15,495 nucleotides of DNA, taken from JBLHKW01 sp047618565 (GTDB lineage Bacteria > Planctomycetota > UBA1135 > GCA-002686595). The notes below the pieces were generated by a model. The model did not search any database and was not told where the DNA came from. It worked only from the letters and a program-made list of their open reading frames with translations. The position numbers and the translations under genes are program-made. Location: NCBI GenBank assembly GCA_047618565.1, contig JBLHKW010000128.1:1-15495 (forward strand), in the 5' to 3' direction. Positions 1 to 7,744 of this stretch are shown piece by piece; the first letter of the stretch is position 1, and every line of letters starts with the position of its first letter.

Positions 1-120
1 GGAGGCGACCCTTACGGGTCGTCGAGGATGCCAACGCGCGAGAAGTGCCGCCAGAAGCCGAAAGGACGGCGAAGCCGGCCGGTCGTCGCGTTTGGGCCGC
101 GTCTTCATGAATTATTCGGG
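1..120. other. Left-edge gene-free stretch, possible 3' tail of an upstream gene
   Basis: No complete gene is visible here. Plus-strand frame 3 is open from the window edge to a TGA at 108-110 and could be the last ~35 codons of a gene lying to the left, but third-position GC is unremarkable and no motif is recognisable, so it is not called. Near the edge a short inverted repeat, CGACCC-TTAC-GGGTCG (6-21), could form a hairpin. It has no T-run. Confidence 0.3.
61..80 (-). terminator. Weak hairpin downstream of the methyltransferase
   Basis: On the minus strand, about 40 nt past the methyltransferase stop, GG-C-CGGC / loop TTC / GCCG-T-CC folds into a short GC stem with one mismatch. Only three T residues follow it. 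It resembles a poor intrinsic terminator, and the short T-run keeps confidence low. Confidence 0.28.
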
Positions 121-939
121 CTAGCGCCGCGCGGTCACGACGAGCGCCTGCATGGGCACGCGCGGGGTACCGCTTCCGAAGGCTCCCTCGATAGCGCTCG
201 CCACGGCGTGCACAACGTTGTCGGCCGGTGCGCTCGCACGCTCGATCACCTGCGTGATGGTCGGGTTGCCGCACACCAGCCCCCTCGCAATGTCCTCGCT
301 AGTGCAGTGCTCGCACAGGTACGGGACCCGCTCGAGTTTGACGTCCACGAATTCCGCCGCATGCAGCAGCTCCTCGATCGGGCCCGGTTCGCAGTAGCTC
401 CACGGCACCCACAGGAAGCCGGGAGGCTCCGCATCGAAAAAGGATGCGATGGCATCCTGCGCCAGCCGCACGTAGGGGTTCGAGTCGAGATCGCCCCAGA
501 CACTAAACGCGAGCTGGCCACCGGGTCGTAAGACGCGCTGCGCCTCGCGCATGGCCTGCAGCTTGTCCGGCATGAACATCAGTCCGAACTGGGAGTAGAG
601 CGCATCGAAGGAACTGTCGTCATGGGACAACGCGGCCGCGTCCGCCGCCTCGAAGCGCACGCGCTCGAGATGACCGCGCTTCGACCTCGCGTGCTCGAGC
701 ATGGCCTCGCTCAGGTCCGTGGCGACGATCTGCGCGTCAGCGGGCACCGCAGCGCGCAAGGACTCCGTCGCGATGCCGGTTCCACAGGCGGTCTCGAGGA
801 TGTGCACGCCCGGAGCCAGGTCGAGGCGCTCGGCCAGGTCCTTGGCGTAGAAGTCGAACAGGAACGGGCCTAGGTAGGCGTCGTAGTCGTTCGGGATTGA
901 GCCGACGAATGCGGGCGGTTCGGGGGTCATGGGCTTCAT
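121..939 (-). CDS. Class I SAM-dependent methyltransferase (UbiE/Methyltransf_11 type)
   Basis: A 272-residue soluble protein. The SAM-binding motif I is ILETACGTGIAT (47-58), followed by the acidic end of strand 2 (VATDLSEAM, 72-80, D75), a motif II-like D100 (FEAADAAAL), and post-II and III elements SSFDALYSQFGLMFM (109-123) and RVLRPGGQLAFSVWG (135-149). This is the order expected for a Rossmann-fold methyltransferase acting on a small molecule or lipid; the substrate cannot be read from sequence. The open frame continues far upstream across algI in antisense, but homology begins at MKPM. An AAGGG sequence lies about 6 nt before the ATG at 939, which settles the start; a second in-frame ATG follows at 930. 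The gene stands alone, divergent from the acetylation cassette across a 75-bp gap. Confidence 0.85.
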   Translation of the reverse strand: MKPMTPEPPAFVGSIPNDYDAYLGPFLFDFYAKDLAERLDLAPGVHILETACGTGIATESLRAAVPADAQIVATDLSEAMLEHARSKRGHLERVRFEAADAAALSHDDSSFDALYSQFGLMFMPDKLQAMREAQRVLRPGGQLAFSVWGDLDSNPYVRLAQDAIASFFDAEPPGFLWVPWSYCEPGPIEELLHAAEFVDVKLERVPYLCEHCTSEDIARGLVCGNPTITQVIERASAPADNVVHAVASAIEGAFGSGTPRVPMQALVVTARR

Positions 940-1014
940 GCTACCCTTGGCGCTGAATGACCGCGCTGGCTGCCAGGAAATGGCGGGATTCTCGGAAGTT
1001 CGATCGCCAGCAAC

Positions 1015-2409
1015 ATGCTCTTCGCCAGCGCCACCTTCCTCTACTACTTCCTGCCGGCCTTCCTCGCCGTCTACTACCTCACTCCCCGTGGAGCGCGTTC
1101 GTTCACCCTGGCGATCGCGAGCTACCTGTTCTACGGCTGGTGGCGCCCGGATTTCCTGATCCTGATGCTGACGTCCACCCTGGTGGACTTCTCGGCGGGA
1201 GCGGGCATCCAGCGCGCACGCGAGCGGGGCGCGAGCGGCAAGCCCTGGCTGCTGCTCTCGCTGTTCACGAACCTGGGGCTGCTGGCGTATTTCAAGTACG
1301 CGAACTTCGGGATCGAGAGCCTGAATGCATTGCTCGGCGCAACCGGAAACACGCCCATCGCATGGACCCAGGTGGTGCTGCCGGTCGGCATCTCCTTCTA
1401 CACGTTTCAGACGCTCTCGTACTCGGTCGACGTCTACCGGGGCACGTCGAAACCCGTGCAGCGCTTCCGTGACTTCCTGTGCTACGTGGCCATGTTTCCG
1501 CAGCTCGTGGCCGGCCCGATCGTGCGCTACAACACGGTCGCCGAGCAGCTCGCCGGCCGCACCCACACCTGGAGCAAGTTCTACCAGGGCGTGCTGGCCT
1601 TCCAGAGCGGCTTCGCGAAGAAGGTCCTGATCGCCGACGTGCTCGGGGGCGTGGCCGACAGCGCCTTCGGAGCGAACGCACTCACCACGCACGACGCCTG
1701 GTTCGGCGCGCTGGCCTACACCTTCCAGATCTACTTCGACTTCTCGGGCTACTCCGACATGGCGATCGGACTGGGCCTGATGATCGGCTTCCGGCTGCCG
1801 ATCAACTTCGATTCTCCGTACAGGAGCAGGTCGATCACCGAGTTCTGGCGCCGCTGGCATATCTCGCTCTCCAGTTTCCTGCGTGACTATCTCTACCTGC
1901 CCCTGGGTGGCAATCGACGCGGTCCGCTGCGCACCTACATCAACCTCGCGACGGTCATGCTGCTTGGAGGTCTCTGGCATGGCGCGGCCTGGACCTTTCT
2001 CGCCTGGGGCGCCTACCAGGGCTTCTGGCTGATCGCGGAACGCCTGGCTGGCAAGCGCAACCTCTTCGGCGGGCTGCCGCGTGTGCTCCAGGTCGCCCTG
2101 AGCTTCCTGATCGTCATCTGCGGTTGGGTGCTGTTCCGTGCATCGGACCTGGACTCCGCCGGCAACGTGCTGGCGAGCATGTTCGGTGCGGCGCCCGGCA
2201 ACGCGCAGCCTCTGCTGGCTCTACTGCGCCCGATCCACGTCCTGACGTTCGCTGTGGCCGCCATCGTCGTGTGGGGCCTCCCGACCACTCAGAAGCTCGT
2301 CGCCCGGCCACCGCTGCGCTGGGCCGGCGCCCTTCAAGTTCTGTTTCCGCTCGCGCTCGCCCACATGCACTACGAGCAGAACGTGCCCTTCCTCTACTTC
2401 CAGTTCTGA
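1015..2409 (+). CDS. algI: MBOAT-family polysaccharide O-acyltransferase, AlgI type
   Basis: A 464-residue polytopic membrane protein. It opens with MLFASATFLYYFLPAFLAVYYL, the usual AlgI/PatA-like N-terminus and first membrane segment, which fixes the start although the ribosome-binding site is weak. Further family marks are the LFYGWW region, QTLSYSVDVYRG, the P-Q-L-V-A-G-P-I-V-R loop, the cytoplasmic FWRRWHISLSSFLRDYLYLPLGG block (about 280-302), and GGLWHGAAWTFLAWG, which carries the invariant MBOAT histidine at residue 322. In alginate and related systems AlgI moves acetyl groups across the inner membrane and passes them to a periplasmic SGNH partner. That partner is probably the next gene, 9 bp downstream, so the two should be co-transcribed and translationally coupled. 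No polymerase, epimerase or exporter is in the window, so the acetylated polymer is unknown and need not be alginate. Confidence 0.92.
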   Translation: MLFASATFLYYFLPAFLAVYYLTPRGARSFTLAIASYLFYGWWRPDFLILMLTSTLVDFSAGAGIQRARERGASGKPWLLLSLFTNLGLLAYFKYANFGIESLNALLGATGNTPIAWTQVVLPVGISFYTFQTLSYSVDVYRGTSKPVQRFRDFLCYVAMFPQLVAGPIVRYNTVAEQLAGRTHTWSKFYQGVLAFQSGFAKKVLIADVLGGVADSAFGANALTTHDAWFGALAYTFQIYFDFSGYSDMAIGLGLMIGFRLPINFDSPYRSRSITEFWRRWHISLSSFLRDYLYLPLGGNRRGPLRTYINLATVMLLGGLWHGAAWTFLAWGAYQGFWLIAERLAGKRNLFGGLPRVLQVALSFLIVICGWVLFRASDLDSAGNVLASMFGAAPGNAQPLLALLRPIHVLTFAVAAIVVWGLPTTQKLVARPPLRWAGALQVLFPLALAHMHYEQNVPFLYFQF

Positions 2410-2418
2410 GCGCACCCG

Positions 2419-4353
2419 ATGACTCGCCCTGCAAACAAGCAAGCTGACGTCGACGCGGGCGTACTGGTCGCCTCTCCGGGCGATCTGCTCGGCGCACCCG
2501 CCCAGCGGCGCCTGGCTGCACTGGCCATCGGCAGCTTCCTTGCCCTGTGTGCCGGAGGCGGCCTGCTGGACCTGGTCAGCCCCGCGCAGCCCCCGCTCGC
2601 CAGCGGCATCGAGCGGGCGCGCGAGCAGCGCAAGCGTGACCAGGCGCGCATCCTTGATGGCACGCGCATGACCCTCTGGGGACAGGAGCATCAAGACAGG
2701 TCAAACCTGCGCGCGGCCCTGGTGCCCTGGTATCTGGTGCTCCTGGTCGAGGTTCTGCGGGAGGGCAACGAGGAGATGATGGTCGGGCCCGACGGCTGGA
2801 CGTTCCTGTGGTCGCGGGTGCAGCCCTGGTCTTCAGCCCGTTACGGCCGACACGCCGTGGAGAACGACGTGCGCCTCCCCGAACTCGCGGCGCGCGTACT
2901 GCGCAGCGTGGATCGGCGGCTCGCGAGCTTGGGGATCGACGCGTTGCTCCTGCCCCTGCCGCGCAAGGCGGTGATGGCCGCGAGCCAGCTTCCCGCGGGC
3001 ATCGATCCGTTCACGGATTTCGATCACACGGTCCTGGCACGCCTCGCGCAGGCGGGGATACCACACGTGAACCTGTTCGAAGTGTTCAGGGGATGGCCCG
3101 TTTCGGAGCTCTGGCACGCCCATGATGCGCACTGGACGCAACGTGCACAGAGCCTGGCGGCAGAAGCGGTGCAGAACCAATGGCAGCTCGGACCGGACCC
3201 GGGCGAGCGAAGTGCCGTCGAGGTCGAACAGCCCACTTCACGGCCGCGTAGCGACAACCTCATGACCCTGGGCATCCCGCGCGATCATCCCGCTCTCGGC
3301 TTCATCGACGCCAACGAGGTCGATGACCTCGTGCTGTACGACCGTGACCCGAACGCGCCCGACGGTATCGGCAGAAAGGCGCGCTTCCCGAAGAGACAGG
3401 AACAGGCCGAGTGGGCAGTAGTGGGCACCAGTTTCACGACCGGTGACTCCCTGCGTCAGTACCTGGCCAACGACCTTGGAAGCGCGCCCCTCGATCACGC
3501 CAGGCGCGGCATCGACACGCTCGAGACCCTGGCCGAACACCTGTCCGATCCTGGCGCGATAGGGCCGAGCCGATGGTTGATCGAAGTGCCCCTGTACCAG
3601 CTTTTCTTCCCTGACGGGCGCACTGGCGGCCTGATGGTAGGGCATGGCGCGCTGGCGCTACAGCGCGCCAGCGGATACGTGCGTACAACGCACCTGCAGG
3701 ATCTCGACGCTCGCGAGTACACCAGCAGGGGGCCGATCCAGATCGAGGTGGGGGAGCTGGTCCACGACGGCGACGGAGCCGTGCAGCTGGAACTGACCTC
3801 CGAGCGGGCACCGGACAGGAACCTGACGCTCAAGGTGCGCCAGGGCGCGACCTCCTACCACGGGCAGTGGAAGAAAGGCGCTCGACGTGCGCGCATCACC
3901 CTGTTCTCGCATGAGCGCAGTTTGGATCCGCTGGTCGTGCGCTTCGCGCCGCGCAGGGACTTCGGTGCGATCACGGTCCGGGCGATCACCGAGTACGACG
4001 TCGACGGCGGACAACGGGCAGAGGCCGAAGGGCCGCTCGCGAGCGGCTCGGGGAGCGGCTGGACCCAGGACTTCAACTTTCCCGGCACGCGCACGCTGGA
4101 TCGGCACCACAGCCTGGTCCTGCGCACATCGGCGTCCCACACCGGGAGCCTGGGCGTCGAGCTCCTGCCCGGCGACCGGTCAGCCAAGCCCCGTGAACTG
4201 GGCCAGCTGCAACTGCTACCTGGCGCCGCCGCCCTGATTTATGCCGGCGGCCCAGGCGGGCCGTTTCGGGCTGTCCGCATCGTGGGCGATGGGCCTCCGA
4301 ATGCAGAGGCCGTGGACGTGCGGCTCGTGAACCTGTTTGCGCCCGGACGCTAG
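2419..4353 (+). CDS. AlgX/AlgJ-like SGNH acetyltransferase with long C-terminal extension
   Basis: 644 residues. One hydrophobic segment (about 32-54) near the N-terminus looks like a signal anchor that places the rest in the periplasm. The family landmark GPDGWTFL (123-130) is followed by a likely SGNH core: the D-x-H pair is D236-A-H238-W, and the nucleophile is probably S338 in VVGTSF, matching the AlgX-type DxHW and GTS(Y/F) motifs. The protein is well beyond the usual ~400-480 residues of AlgX/AlgJ. The region after ~420 is rich in predicted beta strands and could be one or more carbohydrate-binding modules, as AlgX has at its C-terminus; that is inference. The start lies 9 bp after the algI stop with a poor Shine-Dalgarno, implying coupled translation. 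It probably acetylates an exported polysaccharide using acetyl supplied by the AlgI-type protein. Confidence 0.78.
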   Translation: MTRPANKQADVDAGVLVASPGDLLGAPAQRRLAALAIGSFLALCAGGGLLDLVSPAQPPLASGIERAREQRKRDQARILDGTRMTLWGQEHQDRSNLRAALVPWYLVLLVEVLREGNEEMMVGPDGWTFLWSRVQPWSSARYGRHAVENDVRLPELAARVLRSVDRRLASLGIDALLLPLPRKAVMAASQLPAGIDPFTDFDHTVLARLAQAGIPHVNLFEVFRGWPVSELWHAHDAHWTQRAQSLAAEAVQNQWQLGPDPGERSAVEVEQPTSRPRSDNLMTLGIPRDHPALGFIDANEVDDLVLYDRDPNAPDGIGRKARFPKRQEQAEWAVVGTSFTTGDSLRQYLANDLGSAPLDHARRGIDTLETLAEHLSDPGAIGPSRWLIEVPLYQLFFPDGRTGGLMVGHGALALQRASGYVRTTHLQDLDAREYTSRGPIQIEVGELVHDGDGAVQLELTSERAPDRNLTLKVRQGATSYHGQWKKGARRARITLFSHERSLDPLVVRFAPRRDFGAITVRAITEYDVDGGQRAEAEGPLASGSGSGWTQDFNFPGTRTLDRHHSLVLRTSASHTGSLGVELLPGDRSAKPRELGQLQLLPGAAALIYAGGPGGPFRAVRIVGDGPPNAEAVDVRLVNLFAPGR

Positions 4354-4391
4354 TCGGGTGAGCCAGAAGTTCGGCGCAGCGGACCGCGAAC

Positions 4392-5294
4392 TCAGTTCGA
4401 GTCCATGACGCCGTACAGCTTGCGCAGGGCTTCCTGCTCGATCTGGCGCACGCGCTCGCGGGTCAGCCCGACGATCTTGCCGATGGCCTTGAGGGTCATG
4501 GGTCCCGCCTCGCCGTTGCCGCCCAGCCCGTAACGCAGACGCAAGATGGTCGCCTCACGCTCGTCGATGGCGTCGAGCAACTCGTCGAGCTTGGAGAGCA
4601 GGTCCGTATGCGCCATATGGTCGTCGGGACTGACAGCGCGCTCGTCTTCCACCGTGTCCTGCGTTGCCGAGAGGATGTCGAGCGACACCTGTCCGCCACC
4701 GCTGTTGGACTCGATCGTGCGCTTGAGCAGGGGCCAGCTCTCCTCGGGAATACCCAGTTCAAGAGCCACCTCCTCTACACTCGGCAGACGACCAAGGACA
4801 TAGGCCAGCTCCTGGCTCACGTTGCGCCACTTGGACATCAGCTCGGACATGTAGCCCGGGACGCGCACGGACTTGACCGTGTTCGTCAGCGCACGCCGGA
4901 TGGACTGCTTGATCCACCAGGTGCCGTAGGTCGAGAAGCGACAGCCCGCGTCGGGGTCGAACTTCTCGGCCGCCTTCATCAGCCCGATGTTGCCCTCGGC
5001 GATCAGGTCCTGCAGCGACAATCCACGCTCGGAGTAGATCTTGGCGATCGACACCACGAGGCGCAGGTTGGCCCGGATCAAATGCTCACGAGCTTCACGG
5101 TCCCCTTCGCGGATTCGTCGCCCGAGCTCACGCTCTTCTTCGGCGACGAGCAACGGGACTTCGTTGATCTCGTGGAGATAGGTCTCTAAACAGCGCTCGG
5201 CAGAAATGACTTCAACTCCTGGTTCTTTGGGCTGTGTGGCGGAGGGCCACGAACAGTCACGGAGGAAACACCCCAATCGACGTTCGGCAGCCAC
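4392..5294 (-). CDS. RNA polymerase sigma factor, sigma-70 family (group 2, RpoD/RpoS-like)
   Basis: About 300 residues from a GTG at 5294. Region 1.2 is at ~34-66 (ETYLHEINEVPLLVAEEE). Region 2 is at ~69-138 with the -10 recognition and melting helix (GCRFSTYGTWWIKQSIRRAL). Region 3 is at ~145-225 (VPGYMSELMSKWR) and region 4 at ~235-295 with the -35 helix-turn-helix GLTRERVRQIEQEALRKL. Region 1.1 and the large non-conserved insert of primary sigma factors are absent, so this is an alternative or stationary-type factor rather than the housekeeping one. The start is uncertain: residues 1-28 (Cys- and Trp-containing, low similarity) precede the conserved part, the GTG lacks a good ribosome-binding site, and an AGGAG sits 8 nt before an in-frame ATT at residue 30. 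It converges on the acetylation cassette and diverges from the HPr-fusion gene. Confidence 0.9.
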   Translation of the reverse strand: MAAERRLGCFLRDCSWPSATQPKEPGVEVISAERCLETYLHEINEVPLLVAEEERELGRRIREGDREAREHLIRANLRLVVSIAKIYSERGLSLQDLIAEGNIGLMKAAEKFDPDAGCRFSTYGTWWIKQSIRRALTNTVKSVRVPGYMSELMSKWRNVSQELAYVLGRLPSVEEVALELGIPEESWPLLKRTIESNSGGGQVSLDILSATQDTVEDERAVSPDDHMAHTDLLSKLDELLDAIDEREATILRLRYGLGGNGEAGPMTLKAIGKIVGLTRERVRQIEQEALRKLYGVMDSN

Positions 5295-5312
5295 GTTCTT
5301 GAGTCGAACGGG

Positions 5313-5325
5313 GGTCTAGCAGACC
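5313..5325. promoter_or_regulatory. Short perfect dyad between sigma factor and HPr-fusion genes
   Basis: GGTCT-AGC-AGACC is a perfect 5+5 inverted repeat in the 85-bp gap between two divergent genes. It lies 19 bp upstream of the annotated GTG of the sigma factor and 55 bp upstream of the HPr-fusion ATG. It could be an operator for one or both genes. It is short enough to arise by chance. Confidence 0.3.
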
Positions 5326-5342
5326 ATCTCTGGTAGCTTGTG

Positions 5343-5375
5343 GGGCCCGCCACCCCGCATGCTGGCGGTGGGCCC
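5343..5375 (+). promoter_or_regulatory. Hairpin over the start region of the HPr-fusion gene
   Basis: GGGCCCGCCACC (5343-5354) can pair with GGCGGTGGGCCC (5364-5375): 10 Watson-Crick pairs, one G-U and one A-C mismatch around a 9-nt loop. The loop holds the first in-frame ATG (5359-5361), and the right arm covers where a ribosome would bind for the ATG at 5380. Such a stem could limit initiation; an actual regulatory role is inference. Confidence 0.35.
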
Positions 5376-5379
5376 TGCC

Positions 5380-6690
5380 ATGACCGAGCGCCACCTGGAA
5401 AAACTTGTCCCTGAGCAGGAGTACATCGAACTTCTGGAGGATCAGGCACGGGTATTTTTCATGCTCGCCAATGGCCTGCTGGCCTCTGGCAACGAGAACT
5501 GGACCAAGCGCCATTTCTTCCAGGCGCAAACCGAGGCGGACGAACTCGAGGTCTTTCTCGACGACTATGGAGCGCGCTACAACCGCACCTACCACCTGTT
5601 CACCGAACTCGTGGCTTCGATCCGTGGCTTCGCCATCGGCGGGCTCAGCCTGGCCCACCTGGCGGGCCGCCTGGAGGACTACGGCGTCCTGGTGGACCTT
5701 GCTCCGGACATCCAGCGCGAAGCTGCTGCGGCCATCGAGGCGACGCGCAGCTTCGTCCAGGGCACCCTGCAGACGCTGCTCGAAGCCCTGGTGACGGAGG
5801 CGCGCAACCTGGGACTGGTGGTACCCACCGAGGCCGCTCCGCACGGTACGTTCGCCAAGCGCGGTCAGCGTTACAGATTGCCGCGCAACCTGGACCAGGA
5901 AGAGCTGCAAGACGAAGAACAGCGCATCGCCGAGGTCTGCACGAAGTACCTGCAGGCCTGCAAGATGTTCGAGGAAGCCCGCGTGCGTCCGATAGCCGCG
6001 ACCGACAAGCGCCGGACCTACCTCCGGCGCCACTGCCTCGAGGAGCATGCGCGCGTCTACGAAGCCACGGTCCACAACCTGCAGTCGGCATACGACACCT
6101 ACATCAAGAACACCGTCCTCGAGGGGGGTGACGTTCGCCTCCCGCGCCTGCGTGGGCACATCTCCTGCTGCCTGCACATGCTCGAGGTCGTCACCCAGCT
6201 GACGCACTTCGTCGAACGCCACGAGAGCGGCGCCCGGACGGACGCGGCGGAACAGAGCCTGGCCAAGCTCGTCGATCCGGCGCTGGTGCATGAGATCACC
6301 TTGAACAAGATGCTGGTCTGGGCCAACACGATCCTGCGCACCGGCAGCGAGCTCGCGCAGGACCTGCTCCCCAGCTACACCAACGTCCAGACCCTCGAGA
6401 TCGAACTTGAGGACGGTGTGACGGTGCACGCGCGCCCGGCCTCCCTGATCATGGCCATCGTCAACCACCACGGTACGCCGGTCGAGTTCGAGGTTGCCGG
6501 CCAGCGCTGCAACGCGGGCTCCATCCTGGAACTGATGATCGCGATCGGCTCCAACCCGGAGGAGCGGTGCTACACCATGCATGGAGACGAGCGCCCGTTG
6601 CGGGATCTCAAGCTGCTCTTCGAGCACCAGCTGGGCGAGAACGGGATCAACTTGCTGCCCGCCCAGCTCGACTACCTGAAGAATCGCTGA
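5380..6690 (+). CDS. Helical protein with C-terminal HPr phosphocarrier domain
   Basis: 436 residues from ATG 5380; an in-frame ATG at 5359 and a TTG at 5338 are alternatives. Residues 1 to ~335 are charged and probably all-helical (LLEDQARVFFMLANGLLASG, RTYLRRHCLEEHARVYEATVHNL) with no family I recognise. Residues ~341-436 are an HPr fold: VTVHARPASLIMAIVN carries the HARPA active site with H350, equivalent to HPr His15. NAGSILELMIAIGS carries S381, exactly 31 residues later, the same spacing as His15 to Ser46 in Bacillus HPr, the HPr kinase site. Both phosphorylation residues are therefore present. Free HPr is ~85-90 residues, so the large N-terminal domain is unusual. No EI, EII or HPr kinase gene is in the window. 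The protein is probably cytosolic and regulatory rather than a sugar-transport carrier. VOC and GNAT genes follow closely downstream (21-bp gap), suggesting an operon. Confidence 0.82.
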   Translation: MTERHLEKLVPEQEYIELLEDQARVFFMLANGLLASGNENWTKRHFFQAQTEADELEVFLDDYGARYNRTYHLFTELVASIRGFAIGGLSLAHLAGRLEDYGVLVDLAPDIQREAAAAIEATRSFVQGTLQTLLEALVTEARNLGLVVPTEAAPHGTFAKRGQRYRLPRNLDQEELQDEEQRIAEVCTKYLQACKMFEEARVRPIAATDKRRTYLRRHCLEEHARVYEATVHNLQSAYDTYIKNTVLEGGDVRLPRLRGHISCCLHMLEVVTQLTHFVERHESGARTDAAEQSLAKLVDPALVHEITLNKMLVWANTILRTGSELAQDLLPSYTNVQTLEIELEDGVTVHARPASLIMAIVNHHGTPVEFEVAGQRCNAGSILELMIAIGSNPEERCYTMHGDERPLRDLKLLFEHQLGENGINLLPAQLDYLKNR

Positions 6691-6711
6691 ACCGAACGCC
6701 AGGAGCTCCCG

Positions 6712-7155
6712 ATGTCCGTGGCCCCCATCCCCGACGGCTTCCACACCGTCACGCCATACCTGACCATCGTGGGTGCAACCGAGCTGCTCGACTTCGTGAA
6801 GCAGGCCTTCGAGGCGATCGAAACCGAGTCTGTTCGTTGTCCTGACGGGCGCGTACAGCACGCACAGGTCACGATCGGCGACTCACCGGTCATGATGGGC
6901 GAGGCCCCGGCGGACTTCGAGCCGATGCCGAGCACGCTCTACCTGTATGTCGATGACGTCGATGCCTGGTACACGCGCGCCATACGAGCCGGCGGCACGG
7001 TGCTCGAGCAGCCAGAGGACAAGTTCTATGGCGATCGGACGGCTGCGGTGAAAGACTCCTGCGGCAATCGCTGGTACATGGCAACGCACTTCGAGGATGC
7101 CCCCCCCGACGAGCTCGCGCGGCGCGCGCAGAGCGCGAGGCTGAAACAAGGATGA
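6712..7155 (+). CDS. VOC-fold (glyoxalase/bleomycin-resistance, PhnB-like) protein
   Basis: 147 residues with the paired beta-alpha-beta-beta-beta layout of the vicinal oxygen chelate fold. The N-terminal module is TVTPYLTIVGATELLDFVKQAF ... VQHAQVTIGDSPVMMGE, and the second is LYLYVDDVDAWYTRAIRAGG ... KFYGDRTAAVKDSCGNRWYMATH. The YGDRTAAVKDSCGNRW stretch matches the PhnB-like subgroup (usual form GDR...DPFGN.W). Substrate and metal cannot be assigned. The start is clear: AGGAG lies 6 nt before the ATG. The gene follows the HPr-fusion stop by 21 bp and its stop overlaps the next start by 4 bp, so all three genes are likely one transcript. Confidence 0.87.
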   Translation: MSVAPIPDGFHTVTPYLTIVGATELLDFVKQAFEAIETESVRCPDGRVQHAQVTIGDSPVMMGEAPADFEPMPSTLYLYVDDVDAWYTRAIRAGGTVLEQPEDKFYGDRTAAVKDSCGNRWYMATHFEDAPPDELARRAQSARLKQG

Positions 7156-7622
7156 TGGACGCACGCTCAACCCCGCTCCCGAACGGTATCCGGCGGGCAG
7201 GGGCTGACGACGTGTCGAACCTGCACGAGGTCGCCTGGGCCTCTTTCGAGTCGCAGGTGGCGCCGCACTACACGGAGGCCGGCGTGGCCGAGTACCGCAG
7301 GTTCTGTTCGCCGGAGGCGATCGAGGAACGTATGTCACTCGGCCACCATTTTTGGCTGGTGGAGGCGCCCCAGGGCGCGACGGTCGCGATGGCGGAAGTG
7401 CGTGCGGGGCACCATCTGGCCATGCTGTTCGTGCAACCCGGTCACTGCGAACATGGTACAGGCTCGCGCCTGCTCGATCGGTTGGCGAGTGAAGCGAGCG
7501 AACCGCTTACTGTAAACGCCTCGGTGAACGCGCTCGGCTTCTATTCGAAGCGCGGATTCGAAGCAACGGGACCGGAGCGGGACGAGAAGGGCATCCGGTT
7601 CGTGCCGATGCGCGCCAGGTGA
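7152..7622 (+). CDS. GNAT-family N-acetyltransferase
   Basis: 156 residues. It begins with the usual GNAT beta-1/alpha-1 pattern (IRRAGADDVSNLHEVAWASF). The acetyl-CoA-binding motif A is LAMLFVQPGHCEHGTGSRLLDRL, with the G-x-G turn at HGTG, and the C-terminal motif B region is SVNALGFYSKRGFEATG. The acceptor substrate is unknown. It overlaps the VOC stop as ATGA, with a second ATG directly after, so translation is probably coupled. The last gene of the HPr-fusion/VOC/GNAT set. Confidence 0.86.
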   Translation: MMDARSTPLPNGIRRAGADDVSNLHEVAWASFESQVAPHYTEAGVAEYRRFCSPEAIEERMSLGHHFWLVEAPQGATVAMAEVRAGHHLAMLFVQPGHCEHGTGSRLLDRLASEASEPLTVNASVNALGFYSKRGFEATGPERDEKGIRFVPMRAR

Positions 7623-7744
7623 TTCCAGCAGGCGGCCCGAGATGAGCCACGGAGCGCGGGTCACGACCTCGCCCATCCCGGAAGTGGGACCGGGCGCAAT
7701 GCGACTTTGCTGGGAGAAGTACCTGGTGCGCCGCCAGGGACCTC

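Noticed and set aside
28..531. 167-codon plus-strand frame at the left edge
   Set aside because: Mostly antisense to the methyltransferase, Arg/His-rich, no recognisable domain.
940..1980. Minus-strand open frame continuing upstream of the methyltransferase for ~350 codons
   Set aside because: It is antisense to algI, has the low-complexity Gln/Arg/Glu-rich composition typical of high-GC shadow frames, and shows no domain; methyltransferase homology begins at 939.
5257..6861. 534-codon minus-strand frame over the HPr-fusion gene
   Set aside because: Antisense shadow of a high-GC gene with no recognisable motif; the plus strand has a clear HPr domain.
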